A stretch of 64,000 nt of DNA from DATAAP01 sp041690495 (GTDB taxonomy: Bacteria > Pseudomonadota > Alphaproteobacteria > CACIAM-22H2): positions 434,001-498,000 of the forward strand of contig JAWLHE010000002.1 of NCBI GenBank assembly GCA_041690495.1. The letters run 5' to 3'. Below are positions 56,495 to 63,056 of this stretch, piece after piece (position 1 is the first letter of the stretch; the number at the start of each line of letters is the position of its first letter). Position numbers and translations under genes: made by a program. A model generated the notes under the pieces. That model was not told the DNA's origin. It was given only the letters and a program-made list of their open reading frames with translations, and did not search any database.

Positions 56495-58660
56495 ATGTCG
56501 GGTGGCGCGGCCTTGGTCGAGGGGGAAGGGCCGGCCGGGTTCATAGAGCGAACAATCGGTCGCATCCGCGCCGCAGCCGCAGCCATCCTCGCCGCCGAGC
56601 GCGACCGCTGGGCATTGTGGTTCCCGGTGCTGTTCGCGGCCGGGATCGGCGTCTATTTCGCGCTGTTTCGGGAGCCTCCCGGTTGGCTCGCGCCGGCATC
56701 AGGCGCGGTTGCCATTGCCGTCGCCCTGGTCGTCCGCAACCGCCCCGTACTGATTCCGTTCCTCGTCGGCGTCGCGGTTGCAAGCGCAGGAATGACGCTG
56801 GCGCAGTGGCGTGCGGTTCAGGTCGCCGCGCCGGTGCTCGAGAAGCGGTGGGGGCCGGCCGAGCTCGATGGGCGCGTCGTGTCGGTCGAGACGCGTGCCG
56901 ATGCGCGCCGGGTCGTGCTCGACCGCGTCGTCATGGCGGGGCTGGAGCCGCGGCGGACTCCAGCCAGCGTCCGGCTGAGCGTGCGCAAGGCGGTAGCCCT
57001 TCATCCCGGGGACCGGGTGGCGGTGCGGGCGGTGCTGATGCCGCCACCGGGTCCGGCGTCGCCCGGCGCCTATGATTTCCAACGTCAGGCATGGTTCGAG
57101 AGGCTCGGCGCGGTCGGCTACAGCGTCGGCGATTTTCGCACACTCGAGACCCCGCACCGGGCGCCGGGATTTCGGCTGTGGCTCAATCGCCTGCGGCAGG
57201 ACGTCGTCGAGCGGGTCCTGGCGGTGGTTCCGTCGCCTGCCGGTCCCGTCGTCGCGGCCCTGCTTACCGGCGAGCAGGGATCGGTTCCGCCCGATGCGAT
57301 GGCTTGGATGCGCGACTCCGGACTGGCGCATCTGTTGTCCGTCTCCGGTCTGCATGTCGGTCTTGTCGCGGCGATCGTATTCCTGGTCGTGCGCCGCTCG
57401 CTGGCACTGGTGCCGTCGGTCGCGTTGCGTTGGCCAATCAAGAAATGGGGCGCCGTCGCGGCGTTTGTCGCAGTCACGCTCTACATGATGTTCGTCGCCC
57501 CCGCAGTGCCGATCCAGCGTGCGTGGCTGATGACGTCGATCGTGCTGGTCGCGATCCTCATCGATCGGACCGCAATCTCGATGCGTCTGGTCGCGTGGGC
57601 AGCGTTTGCTGTGCTGCTGATCGCGCCGGAAAGCCTGTTGAGCGCGAGCTTCCAGATGTCGTTCGCCGCGGTCGTGGCGCTGATCGCCGCGTGGGAGGCA
57701 TCGCGCGAGCGCTTCGCCGCATGGCGCGCCCAGGCCGGATGGCCGCGTCGCGCGGCGATTTGGCTCATCGGCATATCGTTGACGACACTCGTCGCGAGCC
57801 TCGCGACCGCGCCGTACGCGCTCTATCACTTCAATCGGTTCACCGCGTTCGGACTCGCCGCCAATCTGCTTGCCGTGCCGCTGACCGGCCTGTGGGTGAT
57901 GCCATGGGCAGTCGCCACATTCGTGCTGCTGCCGTTCGGGCTTGAGAGCTGGGCGCTCGTTCCGATGGGATGGGGTGCCGAGGGCATTCTGGCAATTGCC
58001 CGCGAAGTGGCAGGCTGGGACGGTGCGGTCGCGTTGTGGCCGGCCATGCCGGTCTGGGGGCTGGTTCTTGCGACGATCGGCGGGGTGTGGCTCTGTCTGT
58101 GGCGGACGCGATGGCGAATGGCGGGATTGCCGCTGATCCTGCTCGGCATCCTCTCGATCGAAACGGAGCGCACCCCGGATATCCTTGTGTCGGGCGACGC
58201 GCGGCTTGTCGCGGTACGCAGCGCCGACGGCATGTTGCAGCTCTCGTCGGCGCGGGCGGGGCGCATGGCGCGAGAGACCTGGTTGCGTCGATCCGGCCAG
58301 AGCGAAGCGCCGGCGGTGTGGCCAAGGGCCGGGCGCAGCGCCGACGGCGTGCTCGCCTGCGATTCTGCCAGCTGCATCTACAACTCGGACGGGCACGTGG
58401 TGGCATTCGTGCAGCACGCTTCGGCGCTCGCCGAGGACTGTCGAAGGGCGGATATCGTGGTCGCGACGATTCCGGTGCGGCGGCGCTGCGCGTCGGCGGC
58501 TCTCGTGATCGATCGATTTTCGCTGTGGCGCGACGGCGGCCATGCGATCTGGCTGGTGCCGGGCGAGGTCCGGGTCGAGAGCGTGCGGGCCTCGCGCGGG
58601 ACGCGGCCCTGGGTCCCGCCGCTGCCGACCCCGCGCAACCGGCGCGAGGAGAAGGAGTAG
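56495..58660 (+). CDS. comEC: ComEC/Rec2-family membrane protein
   Basis: A 721-residue polytopic protein of the family that forms the DNA-uptake channel in competent bacteria. Order: two or three N-terminal helices (about 40-100), an OB-like DUF4131 region (about 110-220), then the competence domain with the motif LAHLLSVSGLHVGLVAA near residue 285 and about eight further helices. The C-terminal ~150 residues are only weakly like the metallo-beta-lactamase domain of other ComEC proteins and lack its HxHxDH motif. I chose ATG 56495 behind GGGGTGGGGGA; GTG at 56483 is an alternative. Confidence 0.9.
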   Translation: MSGGAALVEGEGPAGFIERTIGRIRAAAAAILAAERDRWALWFPVLFAAGIGVYFALFREPPGWLAPASGAVAIAVALVVRNRPVLIPFLVGVAVASAGMTLAQWRAVQVAAPVLEKRWGPAELDGRVVSVETRADARRVVLDRVVMAGLEPRRTPASVRLSVRKAVALHPGDRVAVRAVLMPPPGPASPGAYDFQRQAWFERLGAVGYSVGDFRTLETPHRAPGFRLWLNRLRQDVVERVLAVVPSPAGPVVAALLTGEQGSVPPDAMAWMRDSGLAHLLSVSGLHVGLVAAIVFLVVRRSLALVPSVALRWPIKKWGAVAAFVAVTLYMMFVAPAVPIQRAWLMTSIVLVAILIDRTAISMRLVAWAAFAVLLIAPESLLSASFQMSFAAVVALIAAWEASRERFAAWRAQAGWPRRAAIWLIGISLTTLVASLATAPYALYHFNRFTAFGLAANLLAVPLTGLWVMPWAVATFVLLPFGLESWALVPMGWGAEGILAIAREVAGWDGAVALWPAMPVWGLVLATIGGVWLCLWRTRWRMAGLPLILLGILSIETERTPDILVSGDARLVAVRSADGMLQLSSARAGRMARETWLRRSGQSEAPAVWPRAGRSADGVLACDSASCIYNSDGHVVAFVQHASALAEDCRRADIVVATIPVRRRCASAALVIDRFSLWRDGGHAIWLVPGEVRVESVRASRGTRPWVPPLPTPRNRREEKE

Positions 58661-58674
58661 CAGGGGACCGGCGG

Positions 58675-59388
58675 TCAGAAGCGGCGCAGGAGACCGACCG
58701 CCTTGCCCTGGATGCGGACGCGGTCGGGACCGAATATCCGCGTTTCGTACGCCTTGTTGGCCGGCTCGAGCGCGATCGACGCGCCGCGGCGGCGCAGGCG
58801 CTTCAGCGTCACCTCGTTCTCGTCGACGAGGGCAACCACGATCGTACCGTTCTCGGCACTCTCGGTCCGCTGCACCAGCACCGTGTCGCCATCGAAGATG
58901 CCGGCCTCGATCATTGAATCGCCGGCGACTTCGAGCGCGAAATGCTCGCCCCGGCCGATCAACGATGGCGGGACCTCGACGGTGTTCGACGTGTCGCGAA
59001 TGGCCTCGATCGGAGCACCTGCGGCGATACGGCCGTAGAGCGGGAGCGCCACCATCTCAGCGCGCGACGCCGCGACGACCCCGGGTAGGCTGCCACGGAA
59101 ATCCCCGCGGATGACGGTGGGCTGGAATCCGCCCGACGTGCCGGGCTTCGCGGCGGCGCCGGGCTGGTTCTCGGGCAGCCGGACTACCTCGAGGGCGCGG
59201 GCGCGATGCGGCAGGCGGCGAATGAATCCGCGCTCCTCCAGGCCCGTGATCAGGCGGTGGATGCCCGACTTGGACCGCAGGCCAAGCGCCTCCTTCATCT
59301 CGTCGAACGACGGAGAAACGCCGTTCTCGCCGAGATGGCGATGGATGAAGAGGAGGAGTTCATACTGCTTGCGTGTGAGCATCGGCAT
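58675..59388 (-). CDS. lexA: SOS repressor LexA
   Basis: Represses DNA-damage genes and self-cleaves with RecA. The N-terminal winged helix (residues 1-65, MLTRKQYELLLFIHRHL, LGLRSKSGIHRLITGLEERG) is followed by the S24-type domain. The cleavage site is A123-G124 (IAAGAPIE), with catalytic S158 (GDSMIEAG) and K196 (VTLKRLRRR). It is 237 residues with the long alphaproteobacterial linker. It is convergent with comEC (14 bp) and has LexA boxes in its upstream region, so it is autoregulated. Confidence 0.97.
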   Translation of the reverse strand: MPMLTRKQYELLLFIHRHLGENGVSPSFDEMKEALGLRSKSGIHRLITGLEERGFIRRLPHRARALEVVRLPENQPGAAAKPGTSGGFQPTVIRGDFRGSLPGVVAASRAEMVALPLYGRIAAGAPIEAIRDTSNTVEVPPSLIGRGEHFALEVAGDSMIEAGIFDGDTVLVQRTESAENGTIVVALVDENEVTLKRLRRRGASIALEPANKAYETRIFGPDRVRIQGKAVGLLRRF

Positions 59389-59426
59389 CCCCGGTCAGCT
59401 TTACCCGCCGCGGGCCCTAGATCTTG

Positions 59427-59441
59427 GAACAAACCCGCAAC
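59427..59441 (-). promoter_or_regulatory. Second, imperfect LexA box
   Basis: On the reverse strand this reads GTTG-N7-GTTC, one base from the alphaproteobacterial SOS box GTTC-N7-GTTC. It lies 38-53 bp before the lexA start codon, nearer the gene than the perfect box. Confidence 0.5.
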
Positions 59442-59450
59442 ATTATGCAT

Positions 59451-59465
59451 GTTCTAGTTTGGTTC
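59451..59465 (+). promoter_or_regulatory. LexA box (SOS box)
   Basis: GTTCTAGTTTGGTTC is an exact match to the alphaproteobacterial direct-repeat SOS box GTTC-N7-GTTC. It is 62 bp upstream of lexA and only 15 bp from the duplication that marks the edge of the mobile element. Confidence 0.85.
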
Positions 59466-59479
59466 ACGTAGCCGGTCAA

Positions 59480-59487
59480 GACTTATT
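59480..59487. repeat. Target-site duplication, left copy (GACTTATT)
   Basis: The 8-bp sequence is repeated in the same orientation at 63049-63056, on the other side of the IS1595-type element. Eight bp is the duplication size of the IS1595 family. A following C on both sides makes the exact edge uncertain by one base. Confidence 0.8.
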
Positions 59488-59492
59488 CGGGT

Positions 59493-59510
59493 TTATATAC
59501 TTGACATAGC
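59493..59510 (+). repeat. Left terminal inverted repeat of the IS1595-type element
   Basis: TTATATACTTGACATAGC, exactly complementary to 63026-63043. Similarity extends a few bases on each side (CG-G- before, -GG after). Confidence 0.85.
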
Positions 59511-59553
59511 AGGTTCCGGATGGCACAGGAGATTCGACAGGCCGGCGAGATAC

Positions 59554-60201
59554 TTAAGGGCGATGGGCAAGAAGGGCGGCGGCAAGTGCCCGGGCCCTCT
59601 TGCTGCCTCTCGGACGAGGCGGTAGAGGCTGGAGTGCGTTCAGTTTCCGAGTGGCGCAGTCTCGGCGGTTTTGAGTATTTGGGGTCGCATGACCTAGTCC
59701 GCCGCGTCGTAGCCGCTGTTTGGGAAGTCTGTTCGAGAGATGCATCAGCCAAGCGGTGACTTCGGCGATGTTGTGCGCCAGGCCCTCCAGCTCCGCGACC
59801 GTCATGTTGCCGCCTTGGTCTGCCAGCTTTCCCCGAGCGGAGAACTTCACCACGAAGCCAGTGCCCAGAAACTCGCTCGCGTGCCACATCCCGTGAGCAA
59901 CCACGTTGCGCTTACCGTTCAGGCACTCCCGGACGTATGTGGCAACCTTTAAGGCGGCCTCGGCGAACTGCGGGTTTGTTTGAGATAGCAGTGACGTTAG
60001 GGTATCTAGCTTGCTAAGGACCTGGAGTTGGGCGGAGACTACGCGGCCAAAATCGTTACGGAATCTGCCCGCTTGCCAGATGCAACCATCCAGCATCGCC
60101 TCCATGATGCTCCATTGCGTGATAACGAGCCCGATAGCTCGCAAATAGTCGGGTTCGACAAACTTAAGCAGCAGTTTCGGATCATAACGGCGACGTGCCA
60201 T
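59554..60201 (-). CDS. HEPN-like hypothetical protein (passenger gene)
   Basis: A 215-residue protein. The N-terminal ~150 residues look all-helical (LRAIGLVITQWSIMEAMLDGCIWQ) and contain KRNVVAHGMWH, an R-x4-H motif (R98, H103) of the kind that forms the active site of HEPN ribonucleases. The last ~55 residues are Pro/Arg/Ala-rich and probably disordered. I use the ATG at 60201 because GGGGGG lies just upstream; a TTG at 60216 would add 5 residues. Assignment to HEPN rests on the motif and helical pattern, not on a search. It may be an RNase toxin or simply a HEPN-fold protein without activity. Confidence 0.7.
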   Translation of the reverse strand: MARRRYDPKLLLKFVEPDYLRAIGLVITQWSIMEAMLDGCIWQAGRFRNDFGRVVSAQLQVLSKLDTLTSLLSQTNPQFAEAALKVATYVRECLNGKRNVVAHGMWHASEFLGTGFVVKFSARGKLADQGGNMTVAELEGLAHNIAEVTAWLMHLSNRLPKQRLRRGGLGHATPNTQNRRDCATRKLNALQPLPPRPRGSKRARALAAALLAHRP

Positions 60202-60349
60202 GGCTGAGCCCCCCAAATCAGATCCGAAGGCGAATGCGACCTTTCAGAAGGTCGTGCGGAAGTTTCTAACTACGAAGCCGAAGCCGAAGAAAGGCGGGAG
60301 CCCGAAGGCCCCCGCCAGCGCCGGCAAGAAGAAGGCCCGCAGGAAATGA
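60200..60349 (+). CDS. Small basic protein, 49 residues (passenger gene)
   Basis: The frame starts MAEPPKSDPKANATFQKVV and has a Lys/Pro-rich C-terminal half (KPKPKKGGSPKAP, GKKKARRK). 13 of 49 residues are Lys. Its ATG overlaps the start of the HEPN-like gene head to head within CCATGG. There is no good ribosome-binding site before it. The composition fits a nucleic-acid-binding peptide or an antitoxin-like partner, but function is unknown and the gene could be fortuitous. Confidence 0.5.
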   Translation: MAEPPKSDPKANATFQKVVRKFLTTKPKPKKGGSPKAPASAGKKKARRK

Positions 60350-60433
60350 CGATACTCAAACGTTTGCGCCTGCATTTCGTCATGGCCATCGCGCGCACTG
60401 TCCGCGTGCCGGTTGATGTGCATCAGCGGTACT

Positions 60434-60733
60434 TCACCGCCGCTCCATGAGTTTGTGGAGATCGGCATCGCGAACGTTGCCGATTGGCTTGTAACCGCGT
60501 TGGCTGAGGTTGATCACCAGCAGCAAGTCTTTCCGCCCATCCAAAGTCGATGCGGCGTCGATGCTCTCGGCCAGACCGGCAGAACTCTTGCCGGACTCGA
60601 TTAGGAAGAACGACGTCGGTTCGTCCCAGTACGTGCTGGTAGATTCAGCTTTGATAGCGTTCACGACGCTTTCGTAGCGGCTGTCGTAGGTGGCGTCGTA
60701 GTCGATTCTGAATGTGATTGCGAAGAGTGCCAT
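60434..60733 (-). CDS. Hypothetical 99-residue protein (passenger gene)
   Basis: The sequence begins MALFAITFRIDYDATYDSRYESV and continues with TYWDEPTSFFLIESGKSSAGLAESID and DLLLVINLSQRGY. The order strand-helix-strand-helix-strand suggests a small ferredoxin-like fold, as in Cas2/VapD-type proteins, but this is inference from pattern only. It resembles short proteins annotated as SinR-family in other bacteria. GGAGG lies 8 bp before the ATG. The IS630-type insertion is 52 bp upstream and may have cut off its promoter. Confidence 0.7.
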   Translation of the reverse strand: MALFAITFRIDYDATYDSRYESVVNAIKAESTSTYWDEPTSFFLIESGKSSAGLAESIDAASTLDGRKDLLLVINLSQRGYKPIGNVRDADLHKLMERR

Positions 60734-60783
60734 TGACGGCCTCCATAGGTGGTAAGAGGACCGCCTTGACTGTCAGTAGCTAC

Positions 60784-60785
60784 TA
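60784..60785. repeat. TA target duplication, left side of the IS630-type element
   Basis: TA at 60784-60785 and 61834-61835 flank the element, within CTAG-like context (CTAG at both junctions). IS630-family elements insert at TA. Confidence 0.75.
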
Positions 60786-61833
60786 GAGCGTGATTGTGTC
60801 ACGTTGAAGCGTACCCTGCGTTGGCGAAGTAGTTTGCGCATTCCTGGGGAGTAAAGGCGCTAAGCAAGGCGCCGATGCGCTGCCATGTGGCTTCGAGGGT
60901 TCGCTCGGCCGCCTTGCGCAGCAGGGTCTTGAGCTTGGCGAAGACCTGCTCGATCGGATTGAGATCCGGGCTGTAGGGCGGCAGGAAGAACAGTTTGGCG
61001 CCTGCGGCGCGGATGGCACGGCGCACGGCTTTGCCTTTGTGGCTGCCGAGATTGTCGATGATGACGACGTCGCCGGGCCCGAGCGTGGGCACGAGGACCT
61101 GCTCGACATAGGCCAGGAAGCTCTCGCCATTGATCGGCCCGTCGATGACGCACGGGGCCGCGAGATGGTCATGACGCAGGGCGGCGAGGAAGGTCAGCGT
61201 GCGCCAGCGGCCGTGCGGCGCCTTGGCGACCAGCCGCTTGCCGCGCGGGGCGCGCCCATGGGTGCGGGTCATGTTGGTCTTGGCCCAGGTCTCGTCGATA
61301 AAGACCAGATGCCTGGGATCAAGCCGGCCTTGGTACTTCTTCCACTGCGCCCGCCGCCTCGCCACGTCGGCGCGATCCTGTTCGCTGGCGTGCAGGCTTT
61401 TTTTTGAAGCTGATGCCCTCGTGCTCGAAGAAGTGCCAGACTGCGTAATAGCTGACCTTGATCCCGCGCTCTGCCAGCTCGACCAGCAGCGCTCGCAACG
61501 TGATGTCCGGCCTCTCGGCCAGGCGCCCGAGCAGCCAGTCACGCTCGCCCGCCAGCGCATAGCGCCGATGCCCTCCCATCGGCCGCGCCGCTGCACTGCC
61601 CGTCGCACGGAAGCGCTGCGACCACTTCACCACACTCGCCACACTGACCTTGAAAGTCGCCGCCACCGCACGGCAGCTCGTCCCTGCCGCCACCGCCGCA
61701 ACCACACGCTCGCGAAGATCCAGAGAATAGGCTCGGGCCATCGGATGCTGGCCTCCAGTCCAGCCAGCATCTTGAATCAGAACTCAACCCTCTTGGGAAT
61801 CCCTTTCCGATTCAGATCAGAAAAATCTCGCTC
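60786..61833 (-). mobile_element. IS630-family insertion sequence
   Basis: A 1048-bp element. The left end starts GAGCGTGATTGTGTC and the reverse complement of the right end starts GAGCGAGATTTTTCT; the similarity continues imperfectly for about 28 bp. TA duplications flank it. It contains one transposase coding region split in two frames at an A8 tract. It is inserted within the larger IS1595-type element. Confidence 0.88.
60799..61741 (-). CDS. IS630-family transposase, two frames joined at an A8 tract
   Basis: The first frame (61741 to 61319) encodes the HTH domain: MARAYSLDLRERVVAAVAAGTSCRAVAATF then GISFKKKPARQ. The second (to 60799) encodes the DDE catalytic domain: HLVFIDETWAKTNM, VVIIDNLGSHKGKAVR and PPYSPDLNPIEQVFAKLK. 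The frames are offset by one base at eight A (61405-61398). With seven A the protein would be continuous as ISFKKSLHASEQDRADV. Slippage at the A-run would restore it, as known for other IS630 elements; otherwise the copy is inactive. Confidence 0.88.
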
Positions 61834-62050
61834 TAGTGCAACAACCGCACGTGTAGGAGAGATTCTACTGGTCCCGCGACGGCCCAACCGTTTTGCGGGG
61901 ACCACGAGCCGGGGCCTGCCAGCCCCGGCTTTTTCGTGGTCAATCAAACTTCGACTCCTGAACGAGCGTGGCCGAGTCGGTCAAGAAGATTCCGCATCCC
62001 TGAGTAGCTTTTTTAGCAGGGCGCGAAACTGCTTTCGCGTGATGCGGGGC
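61742..62050. other. Non-coding stretch: right end of the IS630 element and hairpin region
   Basis: About 310 bp without a gene. It holds the right IS630 end, a stem TGGTCCCGC/GCGGGGACCA (61869-61904, one bulge), the terminator below, and a short sequence GTGGCCGAGTCGGTCAAG that recalls a tRNA D arm but has no remaining cloverleaf. Confidence 0.6.
61907..61935 (+). terminator. Rho-independent terminator inside the IS1595-type element
   Basis: AGCCGGGGC pairs perfectly with GCCCCGGCT around CTGCCA, followed by TTTT. Additional outer pairing (ACCACG with CGTGGT) is possible and competes with the upstream stem at 61869-61904. It faces the forward strand, although no intact forward gene now precedes it. 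Confidence 0.75.
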
Positions 62051-62986
62051 TTAGACGTGCGCCCCGAGACGAGACCGCCGATAGGTGAGGCGCTTGCCGG
62101 TGATGCCCTTGAGGGCGGCGTCACGGCGCTCGTTATCGTTCACGCCGAGCGCGGTGCGATGGTTGTAGCGGAAATCAAACTCGGTCAGGTAGCGCTGTAG
62201 GTGCGCCTCGCCGCAGTGCTGATAGACGCCCTTCATGCCGCGCTTGAAGATCGAGAAGAAGCCTTCGACGGTGTTGGTGGTCACGTCGCCGACGACGTAC
62301 TCGCCCTTCTTGTGGTTGATCCTGCCGTGGCGGGCAAACTCGCGGCCAGTCGTGAAGTACCAAGACCTCTCGTCGGTCATCAGGGTGGACTTGCGGTCCA
62401 CGTTCGTGACCAGCACTTCGCGGATGGACTTGGACGTGAGGCGGTCCACCTTGATCGAGCGGGCCTTGCCGCCGCGCTCGACCAGTGAGACGACCTTGTA
62501 CTTGGGGCCTTTGTTCTTCCAGCCTTTGCCGGAGCGGTACTCGTAGTTCTTGGGGCCGATAAAGGTCTCGTCGGCTTCGACGGTCTTGCCCTCGCCGCCG
62601 ATGGGACCGGGGTTCTCGTCCTTCATGGCTTCGCGGATGCGGTGCGCCATGAACCACGCGGTCTTGTAGGTGATCCCGAGCAGGCGGTGGAGCTGGTGGG
62701 CGGAAATGCCCTTCTTGCTGGAGGTCAGCAGGTGGGTCGCCAGCAGCCACTTGTGCAGGGGGATATGGGAGCGCTCGTACAGCGTGCCGACCGTCACGGT
62801 GAAGTGCTGGCGGCAGGAGTTGCACTGATGCAGGCCGGGGCGATGGGACTTGCCAGCCAGCCGGACGACCTTCTCAGCCTCGCCACAGTGGGGGCAGTAA
62901 GCCCCGGCAGGCCAGCGGACGGACTCAAGGTACTCACGGGCCTTTGTCTCGTCGGTGAAGATGGGATTGGTCAGATCGGCGGTCAT
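62051..62986 (-). CDS. IS1595-family transposase (ISXO2-like)
   Basis: A 311-residue transposase that mobilises the enclosing element. The N-terminal zinc ribbon has C31, C34, C55 and C58 (CPHC, CNSC); a helical region follows (LLTSSKKGISAHQLHRLLGITYKTAWFMAHR); the ISXO2-like catalytic domain has D139 (VEADETFIGPK), D205 (LMTDERSWY) and N238/E241 (NTVEGFFSIFKRGMKGVYQH). It appears intact and full-length, so the element may still be mobile. Confidence 0.93.
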   Translation of the reverse strand: MTADLTNPIFTDETKAREYLESVRWPAGAYCPHCGEAEKVVRLAGKSHRPGLHQCNSCRQHFTVTVGTLYERSHIPLHKWLLATHLLTSSKKGISAHQLHRLLGITYKTAWFMAHRIREAMKDENPGPIGGEGKTVEADETFIGPKNYEYRSGKGWKNKGPKYKVVSLVERGGKARSIKVDRLTSKSIREVLVTNVDRKSTLMTDERSWYFTTGREFARHGRINHKKGEYVVGDVTTNTVEGFFSIFKRGMKGVYQHCGEAHLQRYLTEFDFRYNHRTALGVNDNERRDAALKGITGKRLTYRRSRLGAHV

Positions 62987-63025
62987 GGCTAGCTCCTATG
63001 ACTACCAAGCTACCGATCATGGCCC

Positions 63026-63043
63026 GCTATGTCAAGTATATAA
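63026..63043 (-). repeat. Right terminal inverted repeat of the IS1595-type element
   Basis: Reverse complement of the 18-bp left repeat at 59493-59510, with no mismatch. Confidence 0.85.
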
Positions 63044-63048
63044 TCGCG

Positions 63049-63056
63049 GACTTATT
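63049..63056. repeat. Target-site duplication, right copy (GACTTATT)
   Basis: Matches 59480-59487. Its last base is the first base, on the forward strand, of the moeA stop codon complement, so the insertion hit the very end of moeA without changing the protein. Confidence 0.8.

Larger units (their letters stand above)
59488..63048. mobile_element. IS1595-family element with passenger genes, interrupted by an IS630-family element
   Basis: The ends are inverted repeats: TTATATACTTGACATAGC at 59493-59510 is exactly repeated in inverse orientation at 63026-63043, each 5 bp from the tip. Flanking 8-bp duplications are at 59480 and 63049. The right part carries an ISXO2-like transposase; the left part carries a HEPN-like gene, a small basic protein gene and a 99-residue protein gene. 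IS1595-family elements with passenger genes are established; these particular passengers are not ones I can place. Total 3561 bp, or about 2.51 kb without the nested element. Confidence 0.85.

Noticed and set aside
61969..61995. tRNA-like sequence (GTGGCCGAGTCGGTCAAG)
   Set aside because: It resembles a Ser/Leu tRNA D arm, but no acceptor, anticodon or T arm can be formed around it.
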